In this document: positions 1-6,033 of the stretch, piece after piece
Numbering within the stretch: the stretch's first letter is position 1
Layout of the letters: every line of letters begins with the position of its first letter
From: an uncultured Lachnospiraceae bacterium
GTDB lineage: Bacteria; Bacillota_A; Clostridia; Lachnospirales; Lachnospiraceae
Reading direction: 5' to 3'
NCBI GenBank assembly: GCA_910585355.1
Contig: CAJUDN010000098.1
Span: forward strand, 1 to 6,213
Length of the DNA: 6,213 nucleotides
Notes under the pieces: generated by a model
What the model was told of the DNA's origin: nothing
The model's database searches: none
What the model saw: the letters and a program-made list of their open reading frames with translations, nothing else
Made by a program: the position numbers and the translations under genes

Positions 1-38
1 CTGTCACGCATCAGACAGTCCACAACTTCACTTTCTGT

Positions 39-54
39 CTGGATGGAGCACTAG
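39..54. repeat. 16-bp direct repeat, copy 1
   Basis: The 16 bases CTGGATGGAGCACTAG here are repeated exactly, in the same orientation, at 6147-6162, about 6.1 kb away, so the two copies bracket all four genes. Sequence just before both copies is T-rich and loosely similar (TTTCTGT against TTTTGC); sequence after them is unrelated. CAGACAG at 12-18 could pair with CTGTCTG at 35-41, which runs into the repeat. GGAGC at 45-49 could pair with GCTCC at 54-58. The match is seen directly; that it belongs to a wider intergenic repeat family is inference. Confidence 0.7.
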
Positions 55-56
55 CT

Positions 57-86
57 CCCGGTCAATAAACGGAGTGACTGACCGGG
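57..86 (+). other. Hairpin upstream of the MATE promoter
   Basis: CCCGGTCA at 57-64 is perfectly complementary to TGACCGGG at 79-86, giving an 8-bp GC-rich stem with a 14-base loop. No T-run follows, so it is not a standard intrinsic terminator for an upstream gene on this strand. It could be part of a structured transcript ending near the repeat at 39-54, or a terminator remnant. The function is unknown. Confidence 0.4.
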
Positions 87-129
87 GGAGTGGACAGCAA
101 CGGGAAAAGATCCCTTCCGCTCAATTTTC

Positions 130-144
130 GCAATTTGTAATTGC
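130..144. promoter_or_regulatory. Inverted repeat over the MATE -35, candidate operator
   Basis: GCAATT and AATTGC form perfect 6-bp inverted arms around a 3-base centre (TGT). The right arm overlaps the TTGCAT -35 hexamer at 141-146, a position where a bound dimeric regulator would block RNA polymerase. No regulator for it is encoded next to it, and it differs in sequence from the palindromes before the MarR gene. The symmetry is seen; operator function is inference. Confidence 0.4.
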
Positions 145-169
145 ATTTTCCACCGGCATTGGGTATAAT
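141..169 (+). promoter_or_regulatory. Promoter of the MATE gene
   Basis: TTGCAT at 141-146 and a perfect TATAAT at 164-169 are separated by 17 bases, the ideal spacing for a vegetative sigma factor. Transcription would begin near 176, leaving a leader of roughly 48 bases before the ATG at 224. The promoter lies inside the upstream open extension of the MATE reading frame, which argues strongly against any start before about 176. Confidence 0.8.
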
Positions 170-207
170 CATAGAATGCCTATGGAAAGAAACGGTAAAA
201 TACAGGA

Positions 208-214
208 AGAGGAG
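208..214 (+). promoter_or_regulatory. Ribosome binding site fixing the MATE start
   Basis: AGAGGAG ends 9 bases before the ATG at 224, a workable spacing for a Firmicute ribosome. The in-frame ATG at 182 has no comparable purine-rich site at the right distance. The ATG at 74 lies upstream of the promoter. Confidence 0.7.
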
Positions 215-223
215 CAGGACAGT

Positions 224-1576
224 ATGAAGAAATCTTATGAAATGGATATGTGCAGCGGGCCGGTTCTTGGAAAAATTCTGATATTTTCCATTCCTTTAAT
301 GCTTTCAGGAATTCTCCAGCTTCTTTTTAACGCTGCGGATGTGATTGTGGTCGGGCGCTATGCCGGAAGCCAGTCCCTTGCTGCGGTAGGTTCCACAACG
401 GCCCTCATTAACCTCCTAATCAATATTTTTGTAGGTCTTTCGGTGGGAGTGAATGTGCTGGTGGCCCAGTATTACGGGGCAAAAAGCGACGAGGACGTGA
501 GTGAGACCATCCATACGGCCATAACCCTGGGGCTGGTATCAGGCCTCCTTTTGGTGGCGGTGGGAATTGCAGCCGCAAGACCCCTTCTGGAGCTGATGGG
601 AACTCCGGATGATGTCATTAATAAATCTACCATATACATGCAGATTTATTTTGCGGGAATGCCGGTGACCATGCTTTACAATTTCGGCAGCGCTGTTTTA
701 AGGGCTGTGGGGGATACCAGACGTCCGCTTTATTTCCTTACGGCAGCCGGAGTGGTCAATGTGCTTTTAAATCTGGTTTTTGTAATTTATTTTAATCTGG
801 ATGTGGCCGGGGTGGCTCTTGCCACTGTGATTGCTCAGGCAATCTCCGCCGCATTGGTGTTAAAAAGCCTGTTATCCGCCGAAGGATGCCTGAAACTGAA
901 AATACATGAGCTGAAAATCAGTAAGGTAAAATTAAAACGGATTGCCAGGGTGGGACTTCCCGCCGGGATGCAGGGTGCCATCTTCTCCATTTCCAATGTG
1001 TTAATCCAGTCCTCCGTAAACTCTTTTGGTTCCATTGCTATGGCAGGAAATACTGCCGCTCAGAATATTGAAGGCTTCATCTATGCGGCCATGAATGCCG
1101 TTTACCAGACCAATTTAAGCTTTACCAGTCAGAACTACGGCGGCAGAAAATATAAGAGAATCGGGAAAATTACCTTTACCTGTCTGGTAGTGGTGACTGT
1201 TGTGGGCCTGGCGCTGGGCGTTTCCTTTTACGGAATGGGAGAGACGCTCCTTGGAATCTATTCTTCCGACCCTCAGGTCATTCAGTACGGCATGCGCCGT
1301 CTGGGAATCATCGGCCTTCTTTATTTTATATGCGGAATCATGGATACCATGGTGGGAAGCATCCGCGGCATTGGATATTCGGTTCTCCCCATGTGCGTTT
1401 CTCTGGCAGGGGCCTGCGGCCTGCGGGTGATATGGATATTTACTGTTTTCCAGTGGAGCCGTAACCTGACTACTTTATATATTTCCTATCCCTTTACCTG
1501 GATTGTCACAGGAACGGCCCATATCATCTGCTTCCTTTTGATTCGCAGAAAAATGCCAAAAGAAGACTGGGAGTAA
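224..1576 (+). CDS. MATE family multidrug efflux antiporter
   Basis: This encodes a 450-residue integral membrane protein of the multidrug and toxic compound extrusion family (NorM/DinF-like branch), which exports cationic drugs or metabolites in exchange for Na+ or H+. It has about twelve hydrophobic helices in two pseudo-symmetric halves. The first helix carries the family pattern IPLMLSGILQLLFNAADVIV (residues 23-42), followed by VGRYAG. The RAVGDTRRP loop (160-168) is mirrored in the second half by RGIGYSVLP (381-389). QNYGGRKYKRI (303-313) is another typical cytoplasmic loop. The length matches the family norm of about 450. The start at 224 is chosen because it follows an AGAGGAG site and because the promoter at 141-169 excludes the longer frame beginning at 74. 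The gene has its own promoter, and no convincing terminator is visible behind it, so some read-through into the next operon is possible. The substrate cannot be read from sequence. Confidence 0.93.
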   Translation: MKKSYEMDMCSGPVLGKILIFSIPLMLSGILQLLFNAADVIVVGRYAGSQSLAAVGSTTALINLLINIFVGLSVGVNVLVAQYYGAKSDEDVSETIHTAITLGLVSGLLLVAVGIAAARPLLELMGTPDDVINKSTIYMQIYFAGMPVTMLYNFGSAVLRAVGDTRRPLYFLTAAGVVNVLLNLVFVIYFNLDVAGVALATVIAQAISAALVLKSLLSAEGCLKLKIHELKISKVKLKRIARVGLPAGMQGAIFSISNVLIQSSVNSFGSIAMAGNTAAQNIEGFIYAAMNAVYQTNLSFTSQNYGGRKYKRIGKITFTCLVVVTVVGLALGVSFYGMGETLLGIYSSDPQVIQYGMRRLGIIGLLYFICGIMDTMVGSIRGIGYSVLPMCVSLAGACGLRVIWIFTVFQWSRNLTTLYISYPFTWIVTGTAHIICFLLIRRKMPKEDWE

Positions 1577-1615
1577 GAAGGAAAACTTGCTATTGTTCAC
1601 AGTTATTTCACAAAT

Positions 1616-1645
1616 ATCCCTCTTGCGGAAATGGGCGGGAGGGAT
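1616..1645 (+). other. Inverted repeat spanning the MarR promoter spacer
   Basis: ATCCCTC at 1616-1622 pairs with GAGGGAT at 1639-1645, giving a 7-bp stem with a 16-base loop. No T-run follows (the next bases are TATAATACG), so it would be a poor terminator for the MATE transcript. It encloses the -35 hexamer and reaches the edge of the -10, so it could be a regulatory site or an accident of sequence. Confidence 0.3.
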
Positions 1646-1651
1646 TATAAT
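1623..1651 (+). promoter_or_regulatory. Promoter of the MarR-ABC operon
   Basis: TTGCGG at 1623-1628 and a perfect TATAAT at 1646-1651 are spaced by 17 bases. Transcription would start near 1658, giving a leader of about 119 bases before the MarR start codon. The palindrome array begins at 1662, almost exactly at the expected start of transcription, as expected for a repressor that blocks initiation or early elongation. Confidence 0.75.
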
Positions 1652-1661
1652 ACGCCATATG

Positions 1662-1721
1662 ATTAACTAGTTAATGATTAGCGCGCTAATGATTGGCGCG
1701 CTGACGGTTAACGAACGAATG
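1662..1721. promoter_or_regulatory. Array of 15-bp palindromic units, candidate MarR operator
   Basis: Four units follow each other with an exact 15-bp period. Unit 1 (1662-1675), ATTAACTAGTTAAT, and unit 2 (1677-1690), ATTAGCGCGCTAAT, are perfect 14-bp palindromes. Unit 3 (1692-1705), ATTGGCGCGCTGAC, keeps the GCGCGC core with decayed arms. Unit 4 (1707-1720), GTTAACGAACGAAT, keeps the edges only. A single G separates consecutive units. The inner 12 bases of unit 2, TTAGCGCGCTAA, match the published SlyA (MarR family) consensus TTAGCAAGCTAA at 10 of 12 positions. The location between promoter and MarR gene points to autorepression. Repeat structure and symmetry are seen; binding by the adjacent MarR protein is inference. 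Confidence 0.75.
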
Positions 1722-1752
1722 ATTCTGAATGGTTGCTGACAAACGAATCATT
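1718..1752 (+). other. Inverted repeat in the operon leader
   Basis: AATGATTC at 1718-1725 is exactly complementary to GAATCATT at 1745-1752, with 19 bases between. In RNA it would form an 8-bp AT-rich hairpin ending about 13 bases before the MarR ribosome binding site (AAGGAG at 1766-1771). As DNA it could be a further, widely spaced regulator site. No T-run follows, so it is not a terminator. Confidence 0.35.
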
Positions 1753-1776
1753 TAAGATAGAGAGAAAGGAGAAGCC

Positions 1777-2238
1777 ATGAACCCAAAGGGAAAACTCCAG
1801 GGGATCAATCATGCGATTGTGGAAGCCTTTATCAATACTGAAAAGCTTCACCGGGCGCTTTTGGAACGCCGCCTCAATAAAAACGGCATGTTCCGGGCGC
1901 AGCACCAGATTCTCATGTGTATTTCCTGGAATCAGGATGTGTCTCAGAAGGAGCTGGCAAAACAATATCATGCGTCCGCCGCCTCCATAGCCGTCTCATT
2001 AAAAAAACTGGAAAAAGGCGGTTATATCAGCCGGCTGGTTGACAGAGATGACAACCGCTACAATAAGATCCGTCTCACAGAAAAAGGAAAAGAAGAGGTC
2101 GAACGGAGTATCAGCTTTTTTGAAAAAACAGAAGAAGGGATGTTGTCCGGTTTTTCCGAGGAGGAGAAAAAAATATTTTATCAGTGCATTCAGAAGTTAT
2201 CAGGGAATTTAGAACAGATGCTTCAAAGAACAGAATAG
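1777..2238 (+). CDS. MarR family transcriptional regulator
   Basis: This 153-residue protein is a MarR-type dimeric repressor, a cytoplasmic DNA-binding protein that usually releases its operator when a small ligand binds. The winged helix-turn-helix is clear: SQKELAKQYHASAASIAVSL (residues 56-75) covers the two DNA-contacting helices, and KKLEKGGYISR leads into the wing, where DRDDNRYNKIRLTEKG (89-104) is the hallmark D-R-x-x-R...LTxKG pattern. The N-terminal helix and the long C-terminal helices (about 105-150) would form the dimer interface. The length is typical. The ATG at 1777 follows AAGGAG at 1766-1771 with a 5-base gap. The gene leads an operon with two ABC exporter subunits, the first starting 15 bp after its stop, so it most likely controls their expression and its own through the palindrome array at 1662-1721. 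No conserved redox cysteine arrangement of the OhrR type is evident; its ligand is unknown. Confidence 0.93.
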   Translation: MNPKGKLQGINHAIVEAFINTEKLHRALLERRLNKNGMFRAQHQILMCISWNQDVSQKELAKQYHASAASIAVSLKKLEKGGYISRLVDRDDNRYNKIRLTEKGKEEVERSISFFEKTEEGMLSGFSEEEKKIFYQCIQKLSGNLEQMLQRTE

Positions 2239-2253
2239 TAGGAGGGACAAAAA

Positions 2254-4032
2254 ATGAAGCGATATGAGAAATATATAAAGCCATATCTTGGCGCATTCAT
2301 CCTGGGCCCCATGATGATGTTAACAGAGGTGGCAGGCGAGGTAATGCTGCCGAAGCTCATGTCTTTGATCATCAATAACGGCGTGAGCCAGAGGGACGTG
2401 GGCTATATTATCCGGACAGGGCTTTTGATGGTATTTGCCGTTCTTGTGATGGCGGTGGGCGGTACCCTTGGCGCATATTTTGCGGCAAAGGCATCCATCT
2501 GCTTCACCAGCGATCTGAGAAGGGATGTGTTTAAAAAGGTTCAGCAGTTTTCCTTTTCCAACATTGATACGTTCAGTACAGGCTCCCTTGTTACAAGACT
2601 GACTAACGATATTCAGCAGGTCCAGAATGTATTAACCATGGGACTTAAAATGGCCCTTCGGGCGCCGGGCATGTTCGCGGGAGCTTTGATTATGGCCTTT
2701 ATGATGAATTACAGGCTGGCGGTGATCGTTCTCATTGTGATTCCTGTTCTGCTGTGCGCCATCATCCTGATTCTGAAAACGGCGTTCCCGCGGTTTGAGG
2801 TCATGCAGAAAAAGCTGGACCGCTTAAACTCAGGCATTCAGGAAACCTTAACCAACGTGCGGGTGGTAAAGTCCTTTGTGAGGGAGGACCATGAAATTAA
2901 AAAATTTTCATATCTAAATACGGATTTAAAGGACAGCAGCCTGCGGGCTATGAAAATCGTCATCGTTACGATGCCGGTGATGATGCTTGCCATGAATTTC
3001 ACCACGCTAGCGGTGGTGTGGTACGGCGGAAATATCATCATTGCGGGGAATATGCCGGTGGGGGACCTGACTGCCTTTATCACTTACATCATACAGATTC
3101 TCATGTCCCTTATGATGCTTTCCATGGTGTTTTTACAGAGCTCCCGCTCCAGAGCCTCGTTAAAGCGTATCAATGAGGTGATGGACACAGAAGTGGATTT
3201 AAACGATGTCCGTGCAGGTTTTCCGGAAAGGAAAGTGGAGCAGGGCCGTGTGGAATTTGAGGACGTCTGTTTCGGATACACTCATAAGGGAATGTCCGGC
3301 GAGCTGGTGTTAAATCATATAAGCTTTACGGCAAAGGCCGGCCAGACCATCGGTATTATCGGCTCCACCGGAAGCGGAAAAACCACTCTGGTTCAGTTAA
3401 TCCCAAGACTTTATGACGTTTTTTCCGGCCGTGTGCTGGTGGACGGTGTGGACGTGAGGGACTATTCCTTGAAAAATTTACGAAACGGCGTTGGAATGGT
3501 GCTCCAAAAAAACGTACTGTTCTCCGGAACCATAGAGGAAAACTTGCGGTGGGGAGATGAGGAAGCGGCCATGGACGAGGTGAAAACGGCGGCGCAAAGC
3601 GCGCAGGCGGACGGCTTTGTTACGGCTTTCTCCCATGGCTACCAGACGGAAATCGGACAGGGCGGAGCAGGGGTTTCAGGCGGACAAAAGCAGAGACTCT
3701 GCATTGCAAGGGCCCTCTTAAAGAAACCGAAAATCCTGATTCTGGACGATTCCACAAGCGCCGTGGATACGGCTACCGAGGCCGGAATCCGGGAAAGTTT
3801 TCGCAGAGAATTAAAGGATACCACAAAGTTCATTATTGCCCAGAGAATTTCATCGGTTCAGGAGGCAGATCTGATTCTGGTTATGGAGGAGGGGACCATC
3901 ATCGGGCGCGGAACCCATGATGAGCTTCTTAAGACCTGTAAAACCTATGAAGAAATTTACAGAACTCAGACGGGAAGTGAAGAAACGGATGGACTGACAA
4001 AGGCATTCCAGGGACAGGAGGTGACGGCATGA
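2254..4032 (+). CDS. ABC exporter half-transporter, degenerate NBD subunit
   Basis: This 592-residue protein joins an exporter-type transmembrane domain (six helices, about residues 13-295) to a nucleotide-binding domain (about 330-565). In order it shows A-loop Tyr342, Walker A GSTGSGKTT (370-378), Q-loop Gln418, signature VSGGQ (474-478), Walker B ILILDD (494-499), D-loop SAVD (502-505) and switch position Gln530 in IIAQR. Two catalytic positions are changed: Asp499 replaces the usual Glu after Walker B, and Gln530 replaces the switch His. In characterised heterodimeric exporters such as LmrCD, BmrCD and TM287/288, one subunit has a degenerate ATP site of this kind, so this protein should pair with the next gene product rather than act as a homodimer. 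The start follows AGGAGG (2240-2245) with an 8-base gap. Multidrug or lipid-like export is inferred from family and the MarR context; the true substrate is unknown. Confidence 0.93.
   Translation: MKRYEKYIKPYLGAFILGPMMMLTEVAGEVMLPKLMSLIINNGVSQRDVGYIIRTGLLMVFAVLVMAVGGTLGAYFAAKASICFTSDLRRDVFKKVQQFSFSNIDTFSTGSLVTRLTNDIQQVQNVLTMGLKMALRAPGMFAGALIMAFMMNYRLAVIVLIVIPVLLCAIILILKTAFPRFEVMQKKLDRLNSGIQETLTNVRVVKSFVREDHEIKKFSYLNTDLKDSSLRAMKIVIVTMPVMMLAMNFTTLAVVWYGGNIIIAGNMPVGDLTAFITYIIQILMSLMMLSMVFLQSSRSRASLKRINEVMDTEVDLNDVRAGFPERKVEQGRVEFEDVCFGYTHKGMSGELVLNHISFTAKAGQTIGIIGSTGSGKTTLVQLIPRLYDVFSGRVLVDGVDVRDYSLKNLRNGVGMVLQKNVLFSGTIEENLRWGDEEAAMDEVKTAAQSAQADGFVTAFSHGYQTEIGQGGAGVSGGQKQRLCIARALLKKPKILILDDSTSAVDTATEAGIRESFRRELKDTTKFIIAQRISSVQEADLILVMEEGTIIGRGTHDELLKTCKTYEEIYRTQTGSEETDGLTKAFQGQEVTA
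4016..4023 (+). promoter_or_regulatory. Ribosome binding site for the coupled second ABC gene
   Basis: A full AGGAGGTG lies inside the end of the first ABC gene, 5 bases before the ATG at 4029. The start and stop codons overlap as ATGA (4029-4032). A strong site plus the overlap suggests translational coupling and near-equal synthesis of the two subunits, as a heterodimer needs. Confidence 0.8.
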
Positions 4033-5924
4033 ACAGAAGCGAGAGAGAGAAAAGCTTAAAAAGGCGTTACGGCAGCCGGGTAGCCCAGGTAAGGCGGGGC
4101 GGCGGCCCTGGAGGTCCAGGTGGACCGGGCGGCCCCAGGCGTCACGGGGCCATGGCAAGAGGAGGAGGCCTGCCGAAAAACAGCGCCGTCACCATCAGGA
4201 GGCTATTGTCTTATCTGGAACAGGATAGGTTTAAAATGGGCCTGGCCTTCTTTTGCGTCATTGTAAATACTGTGGCGAGCCTGGCCGGGTCTTATATGTT
4301 AAGACCCATCATAAATCAATTTATAGCCCCGGCCGACGGAGGTCCCGGAAGCGTATCGGGACTGGCGGGAGGGATTGTCCTTCTGGCGGCGGTCTATCTG
4401 GCGGGGGTGGCGGCCAACTATTTACAGTCCGTCATTATGCTTAAGGTGGCCCAGGGAGCTTTGCTGCGGCTCCGTATGGACCTGTTTACAAAGATGCAGA
4501 AGCTTCCGGTACGGTTTTATGACACCAACGCAAACGGCGATCTGATGAGCCGGTTTACCAATGATGTGGATACCATCGGCAATATGTTAAGCAGTACTCT
4601 GGTCCAGCTGTTCTCCGGGGCTCTCAGCATTGTGGGAACTCTGGCCCTGATGATTTACACAAATCTGTACCTGACTGTGATTACCCTGGTTTTAATCCCC
4701 CTGATTCTTAAGGCAGGCGGGGCCGTGGCCGGAAGAAGCCAGAAATATTTCCAGGCCCAGCAGTCCGCCCTGGGCGCTTTAAACGGCTATATTGAGGAGA
4801 CGATAACCGGACAGAAGGTTGTGAAGGTGTTCTGCCATGAGGACGTGGCAGAAGAGGAATTTGAAATTTTAAATGATGATCTTAAGAAGAAGCAGATCAT
4901 GGCCCAATTCCTGGGAGGCCTCATGGGCCCGGTCATGAACAGCTTAAGCCAGATCAACTACGCGGTTACGGCCTGTGTCGGCGGTCTGCTTTGCGTGCTT
5001 AAGGGATTTGACGTGGGCGGTCTTACTGTGTTCTTAAGTTTCTCCAGACAGTTTTCCCGTCCCATCAATGAAATCTCCATGCAGGTATCCAATGTTTTTT
5101 CGGCTCTGGCAGGCGCGGAGCGGGTGTTTGCCATAATGGATGAGGAGCCGGAAGCTTCCGATGACGCGGATGCCGTTTCCATGGAAGGCATGAGAGGGGA
5201 AGTGGTACTTGAGAACGTGACCTTTGGCTATGACCCGGGTAAAGTGATATTAAAGAACATAAGCCTCTATGCAAAGCCGGGACAGAAAATCGCCTTTGTG
5301 GGTTCCACCGGAGCCGGAAAAACTACCATAACAAATTTAATCAACCGGTTTTACGATATTCAGGAAGGGTCCATCACCATAGACGGCGTGGACATCCGCC
5401 ATATTCGCCGGGATGAGTTAAGGAAAAATATCGCCATGGTCCTTCAGGATACTCACCTGTTTACCGGAACTGTTATGGAAAATATCCGGTATGGACGGCT
5501 TTCCGCCACTGATGAGGAGGTCATAAGGGCGGCGAAAACCGCTTCCGCCCATTCCTTTATCATGCGGCTTCCCAAAGGCTACGACACGGTTCTGGAAAGC
5601 GACGGCGCCAATTTGAGCCAGGGGCAGAGGCAGCTTATTAACATTGCCCGCGCCGCTGTTTCAAAGGCTCCTATTCTGATTCTTGACGAGGCCACCAGCT
5701 CCGTGGATACGAGAACGGAAAAACACATTGAGCACGGCATGGACCGTCTGATGGCGGACAGAACTACCTTTGTGATCGCGCACAGACTTTCCACCGTAAG
5801 GAATGCCAACGCCATTATGGTTCTGGAAAACGGCGAGATTATTGAACGAGGCGACCATGATGATCTTCTTGAAAAGAAGGGAAGATATTACAACCTTTAC
5901 ACAGGCTTGACTGAGCTTGACTGA
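4029..5924 (+). CDS. ABC exporter half-transporter, catalytic NBD subunit
   Basis: This 631-residue protein is the partner of the preceding ABC subunit. After a basic, Gly/Pro-rich cytoplasmic N-terminus (1-50) come six transmembrane helices (about 68-345) and a nucleotide-binding domain (about 388-625). The motifs are A-loop Tyr401, Walker A GSTGAGKTT (425-433), Q-loop Gln473, signature LSQGQ (529-533), Walker B ILILDE (549-554) with catalytic Glu554, D-loop SSVD (557-560) and switch His585 in VIAHR. The catalytic residues are intact, but the signature has Gln in place of the first Gly. This is complementary to the neighbour: its LSQGQ would face the degenerate Walker site, while the neighbour's VSGGQ completes the active site here. 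The ATG overlaps the upstream stop by 4 bp, behind AGGAGGTG. A transport role in drug efflux is inferred from family and operon; the substrate is not known. Confidence 0.94.
   Translation: MNRSEREKSLKRRYGSRVAQVRRGGGPGGPGGPGGPRRHGAMARGGGLPKNSAVTIRRLLSYLEQDRFKMGLAFFCVIVNTVASLAGSYMLRPIINQFIAPADGGPGSVSGLAGGIVLLAAVYLAGVAANYLQSVIMLKVAQGALLRLRMDLFTKMQKLPVRFYDTNANGDLMSRFTNDVDTIGNMLSSTLVQLFSGALSIVGTLALMIYTNLYLTVITLVLIPLILKAGGAVAGRSQKYFQAQQSALGALNGYIEETITGQKVVKVFCHEDVAEEEFEILNDDLKKKQIMAQFLGGLMGPVMNSLSQINYAVTACVGGLLCVLKGFDVGGLTVFLSFSRQFSRPINEISMQVSNVFSALAGAERVFAIMDEEPEASDDADAVSMEGMRGEVVLENVTFGYDPGKVILKNISLYAKPGQKIAFVGSTGAGKTTITNLINRFYDIQEGSITIDGVDIRHIRRDELRKNIAMVLQDTHLFTGTVMENIRYGRLSATDEEVIRAAKTASAHSFIMRLPKGYDTVLESDGANLSQGQRQLINIARAAVSKAPILILDEATSSVDTRTEKHIEHGMDRLMADRTTFVIAHRLSTVRNANAIMVLENGEIIERGDHDDLLEKKGRYYNLYTGLTELD
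4101..4136 (+). repeat. Gly-Gly-Pro tandem coding repeat
   Basis: Residues 25-36 of the second ABC subunit are four consecutive Gly-Gly-Pro triplets, encoded by four 9-bp units that differ at synonymous positions. Arg residues flank the tract (22-23 and 37-38). The varied codons suggest the tract is selected at protein level rather than being a fresh slippage product, though GC-rich repeats of this kind can still change length. Low-complexity Gly/Pro N-termini occur in relatives of this subunit; their role is unclear. Confidence 0.7.
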
Positions 5925-5945
5925 TTTTTCATCGTGTTTTTTTTT
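5902..5945 (+). terminator. Possible intrinsic terminator of the MarR-ABC operon
   Basis: CAGGCT at 5902-5907 can pair with AGCTTG at 5914-5919 (six pairs, one G-T wobble) around a 6-base loop, overlapping the end of the ABC gene. A short T-run (5925-5929) and then nine T's (5937-5945) follow. The stem is short and the main T-run lies 17 bases beyond it, so this is a weak candidate; no better hairpin is visible before the T-run. Confidence 0.3.
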
Positions 5946-5980
5946 AAATACAATAACGAAAACCTTACTTTTTTGTTAAT

Positions 5981-5995
5981 TTGCAAACGGTTTCC
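5981..5995. promoter_or_regulatory. cre-like site (LacI/CcpA type), tentative
   Basis: TTGCAAACGGTTTCC fits the catabolite-response consensus WTGNAANCGNWNNCA at every defined position except the last (C instead of A). It sits just upstream of the -35 at 5999, where a LacI/CcpA family protein could act. Single matches to this loose consensus occur by chance, so this is tentative. Confidence 0.25.
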
Positions 5996-5998
5996 TAA

Positions 5999-6027
5999 TT
6001 GTACAAAAGTTCTAAATATGCTATACT
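5999..6027 (+). promoter_or_regulatory. Extended -10 promoter in the 3' intergenic region
   Basis: TTGTAC at 5999-6004 and TATACT at 6022-6027 are spaced by 17 bases, and TG at 6019-6020 gives an extended -10 (TGCTATACT). Transcription would start near 6034 and run rightward into sequence with folding potential, and then out of the window. The downstream gene, if any, is not included. Confidence 0.6.
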
Positions 6028-6033
6028 ACACCT

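Noticed and set aside
74..223. N-terminal extension of the MATE frame (50 extra residues from the ATG at 74, or 14 from 182)
   Set aside because: The promoter at 141-169 lies within it, the extension lacks similarity to MATE N-termini, and the ATG at 224 has a good ribosome binding site and gives the usual 450-residue length.
1662..1721. CRISPR array
   Set aside because: The units are contiguous 15-bp palindromes separated by a single base, with no spacers and no cas genes; a regulator-binding array fits better.
1708..1971. 87-codon open frame on the minus strand over the start of the MarR gene
   Set aside because: It overlaps the MarR start and the operator region on the opposite strand, with no ribosome binding site or domain evidence.
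3850..4158. 102-codon open frame on the minus strand across the ABC gene junction
   Set aside because: It lies antisense to two well-supported genes. Its length comes from the GC-rich Gly/Pro coding tract, and it has no independent support.
4253..4444. 63-codon frame with a CKYCGEPG zinc-ribbon-like start inside the second ABC gene
   Set aside because: It is out of frame within a membrane-domain coding region. The cysteines arise from the shifted reading of the ABC gene and there is no start signal.
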